Positions 1 through 10,599 are shown, counted from the first letter of the stretch. The stretch is 64,000 nt of DNA from Euonymus europaeus (GCA_963580455.1 OY756970.1:12648001-12712000), one strand, 5' to 3'. Made by a program: numbers and translations. The notes: generated by a model from the sequence alone, not told the origin.

Positions 1-1
1 G

Positions 2-207
2 ACTTGGATGCGATTTATCTGGGCGAAGCTCATGCCAAGCACTCATTCAACAGATATTCCCAAAAATAGAGCAATTTTGCTTTATTGTATTCTACATGGA
101 AAATCAATTGATATTGGCAAAGTTTTGCACAATTTCATTGTGCACAGTTTTCGCAATACAACAACCGTAGGACTTTGTTTGCCCTCTCTAATCTGCACAT
201 TGTGCAT
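2..207 (+). pseudogene. Fragment of PF20167-like plant transposon protein (Tat-element ORF1 type)
   Basis: The reading frame is already open at the window edge and runs to about 207. It is clearly homologous at both DNA and protein level to the middle of the intact gene at 8580-9689: residues such as WMRFIWAKLMPSTHS and GLCLPSLI recur with only scattered changes. Homology stops abruptly near 207, where leader sequence of a minus-strand retrotransposon begins, so the gene is cut by an insertion or deletion junction. The family (my assignment: PF20167, 'putative plant transposon protein') has no known biochemical role and is typical of extra ORFs in Tat/Ogre-type LTR elements. The rest of the gene lies outside the window or has been lost. 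Confidence 0.7.
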
Positions 208-234
208 GGAAAAATTGTTTGCCCTCAAGAGAAA

Positions 235-246
235 TCTCTGATACCA
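235..246 (-). other. Primer-binding site, initiator-tRNA-Met type
   Basis: On the minus strand the sequence reads TGGTATCAGAGA, the standard complement of the 3' end of plant initiator tRNA-Met. It starts two bases after the end of the LTR at 249-1855. This fixes the minus orientation of that LTR and marks it as a 5' LTR. Confidence 0.75.
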
Positions 247-248
247 AT

Positions 249-1855
249 TGTTGGAAAATACGCACTAGCGGAAACGTTTTAAAAACAAGAAATGCACATA
301 GGAGTAATCGATAAAAAAACAGCTTTCGAAAATTTCTTGCTAATTATGGTTGACAAGCATAATTTATAACTAAACTAATTTTGTAAAGATTTCATACCTA
401 GAGATCTCTCTTGATTGATCTCTAATAATATCTATCGAATGATGGAGTCAGTCGGATTGGTTCAAAGCTCAATCCCGCGGATCTTCCACCGTATGCACTA
501 ATTCCCAAACTCGGATTCAAGAGCATGGACTCCTTACACCAAGAACCTGAAGAACATAAATCAAAGCTGTGGAGATAATTAGAGAGTCGAGTCCAACTGG
601 AGTCTCAACATTAGGAAAACAAAACACACTCGTGTGTGTTTATATAGAGGTCGGCCAACCTAGGGTTTCCTAACCCTAGTTGGCCGGCCTACACTCCTCT
701 CCAATTAAGAACTCCAACCTCAATTAGGTTTCCTGATTCACTTAGGTTTGGGCTTACATGGGCTATAGTGGGGACCAACAAGGAAAAATAAAACATGGGC
801 TTCCTACAGATTTATTTATCAGCCCAAACCCATGAGCATAATTAAAATCCATAAACTATAATATATTCTACTAAAATATTATAGTTGCACTCTCCGTTTT
901 ATCTTAAATTAAATTTGAGCCTTTCGTTATAATCGTTCATCAAAATCATCACGTTAAGTTACAGATACCCGTCAATTAAATATGCCACTGACATATAATA
1001 TTTAATTGGCATCTTTAAATATTCCTCGAGCTTATCGCTTAACTTATTTGAATGTGTCGGATTAATTAAAATCCACCTATAGGGTTTGACACAATCTTAA
1101 AACCTATAAGCTTCTCGAGAGGGTTTCATCAATCCATAATTGGACATGAATTTTATTAACATATTATTTTCCATCGTACATTTAATGCGGTAACCCAATT
1201 CACTCGATGTATATCAGCCTGTACAAAAAGGCCTCACCCTTTGGTAAATCAAAGTCTCATACATTAAATGCACACATACTAATAATCTTTAATAAATTAA
1301 GATTATGAACAATGTCATAACGTCAGTGTGAGTGTACAATTTTCCATGTAGTCAGACTAGAAAAATTTACTCACACGTAGTCCTGATCAATACACTCCAA
1401 GTGTACTAGTATAGTAAGTTCAAGCTTTACCGCTTTCCGTAACCAAGACATGCATACTGAAATACTACACTATAGCCCTGCCAACGGTTTGTCCAATTCC
1501 GTCTAAGTTGTGATCGTTTGCTTATATTCAATAGGAACTTATGAATTGATCTTATGTATGTAAGCTAAACTCTACACACCAATTCATATACCATATAGAA
1601 TAAAAGACGCTTATGCCAATATGTCATTTCTCATATATAAAGTGCTAAACATATTTTATTCCAAATAAATAAATCGAGTTTGAATATTACATAAAATAAT
1701 GGCCTTTAGCATACTTGAAAAATTCAAAGTGACACAATAGCACATACACAGTGCTCTCAAGTTCACAACATCCAATTAAAAATCTAAAACACATAATAAG
1801 GACAGTAGTAGAACTCTAGAAAACTAGACAATCCCCAGTAGAACCACTGTCAACA
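249..1855 (-). mobile_element. 5' LTR of a truncated, probably Ty1/copia retrotransposon
   Basis: The segment starts with TGTTGG and ends with CAACA, giving the TG...CA termini and short terminal inverted repeat of an LTR. An iMet primer site lies directly outside its low-coordinate end. In sense (minus) orientation it has a TATA box at 638-646, with a strong hairpin at 655-689 just upstream. No coding region of this element remains: only about 45 bp of leader survive before the PF20167 fragment. I saw no second copy of this LTR in the window. The high-coordinate boundary is inferred from the terminal bases, because there is no partner copy to align. Confidence 0.65.
638..646 (-). promoter_or_regulatory. 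TATA box of the copia-like LTR
   Basis: The minus strand reads CTATATAAAC within the LTR, a good plant TATA box. Transcription would run towards the primer site at 235-246. Confidence 0.5.
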
Positions 1856-1882
1856 CTTTCGTTCCACAGCCTTTCTAGATAC

Positions 1883-2869
1883 TTAAACTGTGCAAATGGA
1901 TTGGAGTGCCAAGAATAGGAGCCTCTGAGAATTAGTAATGAAAAGTTCAATCCCATAGTAGAAGATTGCAGGATGAGAGGTAGCAATATTTTGCTCCACC
2001 AATGCCTTCACAGGCTGCTCGTACGTTGGGTCGACATATTTTTCAATTTTTTTGGCCTCATAGTACTCTTTCTTCACATCAAAGTAGGCACATTGTTCTT
2101 CAGTTTTGGTGCTCACAAGGCCAACCATATTCTAAAATGATTCACTGGTTTTCCCATTTTCAGAGGTAGCCTTTCTGTTGCTAATTTTGTCTGCCCCACT
2201 AGTACAAGGTCTTTTCTCGACTGTTATGGACTCTTGACTTGGAGTAGTGGTCTTCACAAGGGAATTACCAGTGGAGTGTAGATCATGTCATCAAGCTCAG
2301 TTTGAGTTGGAAGCTACGGAGTGTAGCAATCATCCCCAAAAAATGGCTTTAGCCTATCATTACCCGTGGCCGGTGCAATGCATTCTTCGCCCGTAGCATT
2401 CTTGCATCCCCACAATAGGTCTTGCTTCTTGTATAATGGATTCTCCTAAATGAAGCAAAATTATTAGTTCATAATTGAAAATGGTACAAAATAAATGTAA
2501 AATGTTCAGAACATCCAAAAAAGTGAGAAGAATGTGCACTTACAGTGATTCATGTTGCCTAACAGTCATCAGAGGCATCCACCATGCCTGTCTCTGGATT
2601 AACACCCAATCCAGTCTCAGAATTGTTCAACCTGTTGAAGATCTATCAATTTTTTTCATATTGTCATGCTTATTCTTCAACTTGTGGGAGATGGAGATGA
2701 AACCGGTCAACTGCTTAAACTCATCATTAATTTTCTCCCATTTGATTGTTCCCATATGCTTTTTCTTCTAGGCAATTAGTAAATCTATAAAGTCCTTCGT
2801 AAGTGGCTGATCCCATTTTGTTGCCCCACCCTCGATATTTTGCATAACCTCTTTTCCTTTCATACTCAT
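1883..2869 (-). pseudogene. Broken Myb/SANT-like DNA-binding domain gene
   Basis: On the minus strand a coding trace starts at an ATG at 2869 (MSMKGKEV). It carries the order typical of plant Myb/SANT-like proteins (PF12776; L10-interacting MYB and PIF/Harbinger accessory proteins): a W(D)xxLTKDFIDLL-type start, KWEKINDEF, KLKNKHDNMKK, then ETGLGVNPETGMVDASDD. A likely intron follows (GTAAGT donor near 2543, TAG acceptor near 2447). After it come ENPLYKKQDLLWG and FFGDDCYTP, the usual second block. In-frame stops and at least one frameshift break the frame. The last open part (1883-2128) continues into a poorly conserved C-terminal helical region. It could be a decayed host gene or the accessory gene of a lost Harbinger transposon. 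I see no transposase next to it. Confidence 0.6.
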
Positions 2870-2919
2870 CTTATGCTACTATAAAAACAAGACAGTCATG
2901 TGACAAGGCAAAAAAATCA

Positions 2920-4160
2920 AATACAATTTTTTTTAATGCAGATGGGGTACAAGAATGCATGTACAGTGAGACAAATGTATGGGAAACTTGAAATAATCTA
3001 GAAAGTTATGCAAACAGTCTCATTCAGCCATACAAAAATAGTGGAGCCCTAAAAATGTGCAAACTAGGAGGCATGAAGAAGTGACAAGAGGCAGGAAATG
3101 CAATTCATATTGAATTAAGCAAGCACAGATTCATATGCCAGTAAATAGTCTCATTAGACCATAAAAAAATTCACATGAGTAGTGAAAATGTGCAAACTAG
3201 ATAAAAGTTAAGGAATTTCATTTGCTTATACCCTAAACAGTGTGTACATGCCATGAACAAATGACAGGGGGCAGAAAGGCAATCCATATTGTATTAAGCA
3301 TAAATAGTTTCATATGCCAGCAAGCAGTCTCATTAGACCATAAAATAATCACATGAGTAGTGAAAATGTGAAAAGTAAACACAAGTTGAGAAATTATATT
3401 TGCTTATACACTAAACATTTTGTACATGCCATGATGAAGTGACAAGGAGGCAAAAAATGCAATCCAGATTGCATTAAGCATAAACAGTACAAGTAAGCAG
3501 TCTCATTAGGCCAAAAAAATCACATTAGTCCTGAAAATGTGCAAAATAGACAGTAGTCGAGAAATTATATTTGCTTAAGGACTAAACAATGTGTACATGC
3601 CATAAAAAAGTGACAAGGAGGCAAAAAATGCAATTCAGATTGAAATTATCATAAAAAGTTTGCTTATGCCACTGAAGACTCTCATTCGGATGTAAAGAAA
3701 TCACATGTGTCCTAAAGATGCACAAAACCATCCGAAGATCCGATTGACAGATTGAAAAGTACATTTTTGTGAGCTAAGGCAATTGAAAACTCTCATTTAG
3801 CTAGAAAGGACGCAAAATTGTGACACCAAGGCTTGATAAATGCAATCGAGTAAGGTAAGTGTACAAAATGAGCTCATATGAATTGTAAAAGTATAGAAAA
3901 TCATCCAAGAAGAAGCAATTCAGTGTAATATATGCTGGACAATGATATAAGGCCATTGAAAAGTAGTAATGATTGCAGAAAACACACAAAACCATCCAAG
4001 AAGAGGTTTGACATTGATATATGCCTAAACAGTGATGTGAGGCCATAAAAAAATCATTGGAGGATAAAAAAATAAGCAAAACAGTTTGACAAGTATATCA
4101 ACAACTTGATAATGCAACAAACAGTGAGGCAATGCCATTAACAAGTCATAGAAAAAGTGG
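2920..4160. repeat. Degenerate tandem repeat, unit about 170-180 bp
   Basis: The marker 'catgcca...gaagtgacaaggaggca...atgcaatccagatt' recurs near 3070, 3250, 3427 and 3597, at spacings of about 180, 177 and 170 bp. Each unit also carries 'cagtctcattag(g/a)cca', 'cacat(g/t)agt' and 'gaaaatgtgcaaa'. Fainter units continue on both sides, to about 2920 and 4160. Short open frames on the minus strand here are simply the repeat read through. The Tat-like element starts immediately after the array, so the array is its insertion site. Confidence 0.7.
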
Positions 4161-4489
4161 AGCAAAGGTGTAGTACCCCATTTTTGTCCGGGCACTTGCT
4201 ATTTTTTAAAATAATAAATAAAAACCTAAATTGGCCCAATATTAAACCAATTATCTATACAAATTTAAGCCAAACAAAAGAACCCAATTAAACCCAATTA
4301 TAAGGCCCAGCCCACTTAAAGTTACCCAAAAGACCCATTATCCAATTTAACCCAAGTAATCCATTACCAGCCCATCATATAATTAAACTCAAATAAACCC
4401 TACTCATCTAAACTGAAACTACTCCACCGGCCCACAGCCCATTACCTAAACCTAACCCTAATAAGACTTAACCAAAGAAAAAAGAAAAG

Positions 4490-5030
4490 TTTTTGATGAG
4501 GTGAGGGGGAGGCGCCGGCTATGGAAGGAAAAGGAAGGAGAGAGGCAGAAACGACACAGAAGAGTGGGAGACAGAGAGGTGGTGGGAAGGAAAAGCAATG
4601 ATAATGGAGATGGTGGAGGATGAGGAGCTGGAGAGCATTGATTTGGGGCTATAAAAGTGGAGGCCAGATGAGGATCCTGGGGAGAGGGAGATCCGGGGTG
4701 AGTTTTGGAGAGAGCTTTTGGGGAAATTTTCTGGAGGAAAGGCCGGAACGAAAGCCAGAAAGTAAGAAAATGAAATCGAAAAGGGGGGATTTTCTGGAGG
4801 AAAGGCTGGAACGAAAGCCAGAAATAAGAGGGTTTTGGGGGAATTTGGAAGTGGAAAGGAAGCGGAAAGAAAGGAGGCGGAAGCCGGAAAGAAAAAAGGA
4901 AGCCGAAAGGAAAGGAGGAAGAAAACGGAAGAAAATCAGAGGAGGCAGAAAACGGAAATAAAGGAGGATCCGACAGCAGAGAAACCGGACGAGATCGGAG
5001 GAAGGGAGGAATATTTTTTCCGATTTGGTT
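4490..5030 (+). repeat. Polypurine-rich (G/A) block in the 5' LTR
   Basis: About 500 bp in which the plus strand is almost all A and G, with internal direct repeats of 'ctggaggaaaggc(c/t)ggaacgaaagccagaaa'. The counterpart in the 3' LTR is at 14090-14700. Most of it lies downstream of the TATA box, so the transcript would begin with a purine-only stretch. Confidence 0.75.
4650..4656 (+). promoter_or_regulatory. TATA box of the Tat/Ogre-like 5' LTR
   Basis: The sequence GGCTATAAAAGTGG is a near-ideal plant TATA box and is conserved in the 3' LTR at 14220-14226. Transcription is expected to start about 30 bp downstream. Confidence 0.6.
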
Positions 5031-5537
5031 TTCTATTTCTGTTTTGCTGTATGAATTACGCAGATAAATGATTTTCTGTACTTGGTTCCGGCCGGGTTCT
5101 TGTTTTGTATTTGTTTGGGCCAGATTTTGGAGTATCTTGGGTTTTGGGATTTGTTTTATTTTTGGGTTTTAGTTTCTGTTTGTATTGTTAACGGGCCTAG
5201 ATTTGTTTAGTTAATTATTAGTTAATTTTTGGGCCGGTTTCTATTAGATTGGGCTGGGTTTAAGTTTTAGTTTGTTTGGTCTCGGGTTTGGTCTATATGT
5301 TGGGCCGGCCTAGTTGTGTTAGTATTGGGTAGATTGAGCTGGTTTGTGTGTTGATTATTCTTTGGGATTAATGGGCCGGGTAGTTTTTTTTAGGTGTTGG
5401 GCTAGTGCATTAGGTTTGTTTGACTTGGTGTTGTTTATGGGCTGGTTTCAATGTCATTTAATAAATCTAAGGGCTTTGGGGCATGGGACTTAATTATGTT
5501 TTGGGCTTTGGTGTGTTTATCCTATTCCCAAATTAAA

Positions 5538-6560
5538 TACCATAAGTGGTATTACAAGTTCCACTTAAATATCATAAGTTGATATTGTAAACTCATACTT
5601 ACATACGACAAGATGATATTTCAAAACTCAAATTCGTATTTAAATATCTTAAGTTGGTATCTTAAATTCAAGTATTTTTTACCATAAGTTGGTACTCTCA
5701 ATCATCATTTTTATAAACTTTATCATTTATTTTAAAATACAATCGCTATGAAAATACCATAAGTTTGTATTTATTTCTTTTTTTAGATTATCATAAATAT
5801 TATTACAAAATGCACTTATTTGTAAAACTATAAAATATCATAAGTTGCAATTTATTTCTTTTTCTTCAAATATCAGAAATTAATATTATAAAATTCACTC
5901 TATTTAAACACAAATCAAATGCCATGAATTGGAATTTTTAAATTATGTTCAAATTCCATAAGTTGGAATTTTTAGCTCAACCTCATTTTACTTCCAACCT
6001 CATTATTAAGTTTAAATATAAATACCATATGTTGGTATTTATTTTTTCTGGATATTATAAATTATCACAAAATTTCATTTTATTTTAACAAGATAAATAC
6101 CATAAATTGATGCCTCCAAATTATTTTCAAATTCAATTTATTTATTACACTTTTATAAGTTAAAATTCAAAATTCAATCTTATTCTTAATTTTAAACCAA
6201 TCATTAAATTTAAATATAACACCATGATTTGATGTTTCAAAATCCAATCTTTTTTAATACTATAAGTTGGTATTCAATTTTCTTCAAATATCATAAATTA
6301 CAAAATTCATTTTATTTTAACAGAAAAGTTTAGTAATCCCAAATCTTTTTGAAAATCAATTCATCTCAATTCCGTAAGTTGGAATTTCGAACTCAACTCT
6401 ATTTTAATCCCTAATCAATCATTAAATTTAAAAAACACCATAAGTTGGTGTTTACAAAATATGATTCTCTTTGAAATCCATAAGATGGCACATCTTTATA
6501 TAAATACCATAAGTTGGTGTTTTCAAAATTAATCTTTTCTACCATAAGTTGGCGTGATCC
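5538..6560 (+). repeat. Irregular array of the palindrome ATACCA-TAAGT-TGGTAT
   Basis: In this AT-rich half of the LTR, variants of 'accataagttggt' occur roughly 20 times at spacings of about 30-80 bp. The best copies form 6-bp arms around a TAAGT loop, and many variants keep both arms complementary (for example 'ttcc...ggaa' forms). The same array is in the 3' LTR at 15377-15900 and 17865-18330. Confidence 0.75.
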
Positions 6561-6802
6561 GAAAATCAAAGTATTATTATTATAGTCCAATCTTGCAAAC
6601 AATGAATTTTCAGAAAATAGCCAATTATTTTAAAATTCAGTAACTGTTTTAAATAGGAGACGTGGGGTGCCTAACACCTTCCCCATGCTTAATCGACCCC
6701 CGTACCCTTATTTTTGGTTTACAGATTTTTCTTCAACTGTCCAATTGCACCTTAAAATCAATTGGTGGCGGCTCTGTCAATTTTCAGGCCAGTTGACACA
6801 GC

Positions 6803-6820
6803 TGGCGACTCTGCTGGGGA
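6803..6820 (+). other. Primer-binding site, tRNA-Arg type
   Basis: The sequence TGGCGACTCTGCTGGGGA starts 2 bp after the LTR. It complements the 3' end of a plant tRNA-Arg with at most one mismatch to the isodecoder I know. This primer type is characteristic of Tat/Ogre elements. Confidence 0.75.
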
Positions 6821-6822
6821 TG

Positions 6823-8579
6823 ACAGGTTTTTCTAAACCTAAGAGGGTTAGTCTGAAATTTTTATTTAATTGGCTACTTTATTATTATTTTTTGTTTGCT
6901 TGATTGGTTTCTTTATGTATGAGGGTTGTTTGATTTCCTTTATACACTAACACTCACACGTGCCTACCACCCGGGCACTATTCTAAGAAATTAGAGAGGA
7001 TTGACTGCTATTCTCGTGAGATTCCGTCTCCGCATGGATAGTGGAAGACATCCTCACTGGATTGACCTCCCTTAAAAGTTAGGGGAGGATCCTTTGTTTC
7101 AATAATTGAAATTTAAAGGTAACCTAATCCGGGACCTTGTGGGATAGTTAGTCGAGCCTACCCATATGTACAGCAAAATCTAGATCTCGTTACCATCAAA
7201 AGTTTGTGGAATTAGGCCCTGATTTTTCGTATACTCTATATACTTCTTGTACATTTATCCATCATGTTCATACATGCTCATTAGACACTCATACATATCT
7301 AGTCATCTATTATTTTGTGTACCTAAGTTAGGTTGTATTTATATGTATATTCATTAAATTACACGTGTTCATATGTACTTTTCATGCATACATTAGTTTA
7401 GGTTATATTCATGTACATTTTTTAATTGATCATACATGTCCATCTATACATTTCATACATATACAATAATTCAGAGAAAATCTATCTTTTGATTGAATGA
7501 TAGCTGTATGTTCAAAAAAAAAATCAAAAAACAAAAAAAGTTATTTGAGCAATACTTGGGCAATTTTTGGGAAAATTAACTCTTAATCTTGCAATGAGTC
7601 AAGTTGAAATGGATCAGACTGGGGCAGTTTTGGGAAACTGTACTAGGCAATTTGATGAATTACATAGTGGACGAGGGTCAGAACTCTATTGCTAATCTTT
7701 GTTCTCGCCCATTGGGTTTTGAGTTCAATGACTTGATTGTTTGGAGATTTCCAATCTCATATCAATTGTCTCCAAGTGTAATCTCCAAGGTGCACCACCA
7801 TTTATGTTCTATCATGACTTCGATTTGATAAAGTTTTATAGTACGAAATTTGCATATTTCCATTATGTCCCTTGTGAAGTAAAGTCCATATTCCAAATTT
7901 CTGCATGAATTCGCCCTCATTCTTCATCATTTCCAAATGTTAAATCTTAATCATTCCATCCAACAAGATTGAAATTGATGATAATGAAGAAGATGAGCCT
8001 AATAAAACCATTTTGGTTGTGCTCACCAATGACAATGTTGAATCTTCCTCTGGCACTAAGACTGAATTTGAGATATCGTTAGATTGGCTTGGATATTTCA
8101 TTCGAGAATGGAGTCACTCAAGTACACTTTTTGAGAAGCCATCTGTTGTGGGGATAATTGAAAATGACAAATGTTATGCTGTACAACGGTATTAGTTTGT
8201 TTGGCAGAATGAGCGATTGATAACTTGTCACCGATTATAGTGGTCAACGTTCACTTTCACTGGTCACCATCTGCAATCAGATTCATGCCCATATCAAAAG
8301 CAGTGTCATATCACCATTATGTGATTCAGGCTTATTTTTCAAATTTCTACAGCCTACTATCAATTATTTCCCGACACGAGGCTCATGATGTAATTGACAT
8401 CACGAGATTTGATGCTGTTGTCCACCCAAGATATTCAAAAAAAGCTAATTGCCAAGTTATTTTCCGTTATATTACTGGAATACCCAGTCTGAAGCTCTTC
8501 ACCAAGTGGGCAACTCACTACCTTTCTCTCTTTGAGAAATCCTTCGCTCCTTTAGTTGAGTTTCTTGCTGATACACGTT
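6823..8579 (+). other. Untranslated leader of the Tat/Ogre-like element
   Basis: About 1.75 kb lies between the primer site and the first gene. It holds short open frames at 7604-7828 and 8013-8195, which I do not recognise and which may be eroded coding sequence. A half copy of the CAGTTTTGG motif lies near 7625. Several 'catacat...catgt' AT-rich stretches occur at 7230-7470. I see no gag domain here. Confidence 0.5.
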
Positions 8580-9689
8580 ATGGCTTCCAAAAGACAACGC
8601 ACACAATCCCTTCAGATATATGATGAAAATCTCTTTGTGAGTCAGGAAGCATTTGAGAGATACCAACGATCAGTTGGTGTGCGAAATATTATCCCGGAGA
8701 GAGGCATCCAGGTTGTTTATACAACGGAGCCCACTATTGCTAGAATAATTGCTGAGCGAGGTTGGGAGAAGCTCGTTGCACAGCCAAAACCTGCAGTTGT
8801 TCAGTTGGTAAGAGAATTTTATGCCAATGCAATGGTAGGATATGAACAGATAAATGTTCGAGGTGCGAGAGTTTCATTTGATAGCCAAACCATTAATGAC
8901 GTTTACAATCTTCCAAACTTTGTCAACGATGATTTTTCTAAGTTGCTAGAATTTGATGTTGATATGGATGCAGTAATTCGTACAGTATGTAAACCAGGCG
9001 CTGCTTGGAAGAAATTTAGAGGGCTGGGAGTCTCATTTCCTGCAGCAGCTATGACCAGGAACAGCAAGGCTTGGATGCGTTTTATTTGGGCGAAACTCAT
9101 GCCTAGTACTCATTCAGTTGATGTTTCCAAAGATAGAGCATTGTTGCTTTATTCTATTCTGTCTAGAAAATCGATTGATGTCGGGAAAGTTTTACACAAG
9201 TCTATTATCCACAGCCTTCATGCTATAACAACTATAGGGCTTTGTCTCCCTTCTCTGATTAGTACATTATGTATGAGAGCTGGGGTTCATTGGGAATCGC
9301 ATGAAGAGGTACAGTATCCCCAACAAGTGATTGATCATAGGATAATCAATCGTTACAAAGATGATGAGATTGTTGATGCTCATCGAGAGATTGGATCTTC
9401 TACTGTTCATTATTCCAGTTCATCAGGAACCATGACTATAGCTGAAAGGATGACGCAGATTGAGGCACGTTTGGATTACCTGTCTAAAAGTATTGATCAG
9501 TTAATTGCACATATTATAGGCTCCAATGGGACCATAGATCAGATGCACAATCAGCTGGCCAGCAACTTTAGAGTGCATAACATGCAGTTTCCAACTTCAC
9601 TAGTCCAACAACAGGATCTTTATCCTCCAGAAAATCATGAAAACCCAGGATTCCAATCAGAGAATTTCTATTTTCCATCATTTCATTAA
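8580..9689 (+). CDS. PF20167-like plant transposon protein, intact (369 aa)
   Basis: I chose the ATG at 8580 because it opens with the basic stretch MASKRQRTQ; an upstream in-frame ATG at 8556 would add only eight hydrophobic residues. The core matches the family pattern: ERGWEKLVAQP, LVREFYANAM, then VRGARVSFDSQTINDVYNLP, WMRFIWAKLMPSTHS, DRALLLYSILSRKSIDVG and GLCLPSLISTLC. The C-terminal third (about residues 280-325) is a likely coiled coil (MTQIEARLDYLSKSIDQLI), followed by a Gln/Pro-rich tail. No catalytic motif is visible and the function is unknown. The frame is fully open although the element has no gag-pol. It could be selected, or simply young. A fragment of a related copy lies at 2-207. 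Confidence 0.8.
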   Translation: MASKRQRTQSLQIYDENLFVSQEAFERYQRSVGVRNIIPERGIQVVYTTEPTIARIIAERGWEKLVAQPKPAVVQLVREFYANAMVGYEQINVRGARVSFDSQTINDVYNLPNFVNDDFSKLLEFDVDMDAVIRTVCKPGAAWKKFRGLGVSFPAAAMTRNSKAWMRFIWAKLMPSTHSVDVSKDRALLLYSILSRKSIDVGKVLHKSIIHSLHAITTIGLCLPSLISTLCMRAGVHWESHEEVQYPQQVIDHRIINRYKDDEIVDAHREIGSSTVHYSSSSGTMTIAERMTQIEARLDYLSKSIDQLIAHIIGSNGTIDQMHNQLASNFRVHNMQFPTSLVQQQDLYPPENHENPGFQSENFYFPSFH

Positions 9690-9881
9690 ATGTTGAACAT
9701 TGTGAGCCTTGTACTGTTGTTGTTTATGAAGAGTTAGCTAATATGTTCTAATAAGTTTACTCCATGTCTGTCCCTTATTGCTTGTTATTTTCAATGAAAG
9801 TACTTGAATAATTACGATTGACTTGATCCTTGAGTGGTATAAAAGTTACCATCGTGATGGTACAGTTATTCATTCGAGAGG

Positions 9882-10105
9882 TAAAAAAAACCCACTTGAG
9901 TGAAAACCTGAAAAGGCATTCTTGGCAAAAATTAGGGTTTGTAAAAAAGCAAAATGCTAGAGTAAGTCAGAAATGACGCTCTAAAAAAAAAAAAAAAACC
10001 CGCTTAAGTGAAAACCTGAAAAGACATTCTTGGCAAAAATTAGGGTTTGTAAAAAAGCAAAATGCTAGAGTAAAAGTAAAAAATGATGCTCTAAAAAAAA
10101 GAAAA
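9882..10105 (+). repeat. Tandem duplication, unit about 108 bp
   Basis: Two copies start near 9891 and 9999, each reading 'gtgaaaacctgaaaag(g/a)cattc' then 'ttggcaaaaattaggg' and 'agcaaaatgctagagtaa', ending in an A-rich run. More diverged units with the same order occur in the second Tat-like element at about 40490-40640. Confidence 0.75.
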
Positions 10106-10307
10106 AAAGGAAAAAGGAAAAAAGAAAAGTAAAAGGCCTGCGCTTTAAATTCAGGCTGCACATTCTGGTTACTTGAAGAAGAATTGATGGGACATAAACC
10201 TGTTGCATCAATAAGCGGTGTTGATTTGGTCAGTACTTTGTCTCAAATTGATATGGATGAATCAGATTCATGGTGTTTAGATTGATTAACAGTGAATGGG
10301 TCATGAT

Positions 10308-10587
10308 CCAAAACTGGGGCAGTTTTGGGAGCGACATTTCTTGATAGCTTGGCAAAGAAATTTTGGTTGGCAGACATGAGAAGTTCAGGCTTCATGACAG
10401 TTAATAGCACACGCACCAAAACTGAGGCAGTTTTGGGTGCGACGTTCCTGTTATTACAATTTCATCGAGGATAAATCATACAGAAGAAGGAGTTTGAAGA
10501 CAAATATTTTGGGTTCAGAAACCACTTCATGAGTTCTGGATTTGACTGTTGTTAATTGGGTGCACACCAAAACTGGGCCAATTTTGG
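10308..10587 (+). repeat. Three dispersed hairpins with arms CCAAAACTG / CAGTTTTGG
   Basis: Copies lie at 10308-10328 (loop GGG), 10416-10436 (loop AGG) and 10567-10587 (one arm mismatch, a possible G-U pair in RNA). The first two have perfect 9-bp arms and are followed by a conserved 'g(a/t)gcgac(a/g)tt'. Decayed relatives sit at the matching place in the other Tat-like element (about 40825 and 40985). Confidence 0.75.
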
Positions 10588-10599
10588 CACAATCTTTGA

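Larger units (their letters stand above)
4169..6800 (+). repeat. 5' LTR of the Tat/Ogre-like element
   Basis: This 2632-bp LTR aligns along its length with 13708-18572. It is shorter because it lacks several blocks present in the 3' copy, and because the 3' copy carries a 1.9-kb insertion. It contains a TATA box at 4650, a strongly purine-rich stretch downstream of it, and an AT-rich second half packed with a small palindromic repeat. The open frames inside it (for example 4620-4961) run through purine-rich DNA and differ between the two LTRs by frame-changing indels, so I do not call them genes. Confidence 0.85.

Noticed and set aside
4620..5071. Open frames rich in Arg, Lys, Glu and Gly in the 5' LTR (and 14190-14758 in the 3' LTR)
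   Set aside because: They run through G/A-rich DNA in overlapping frames, and the two LTR copies differ by frame-changing indels, so they are a composition effect.
8225..8623. 132-codon open frame just upstream of the intact PF20167-like gene
   Set aside because: It overlaps the start of the real gene in another frame and shows no recognisable domain.
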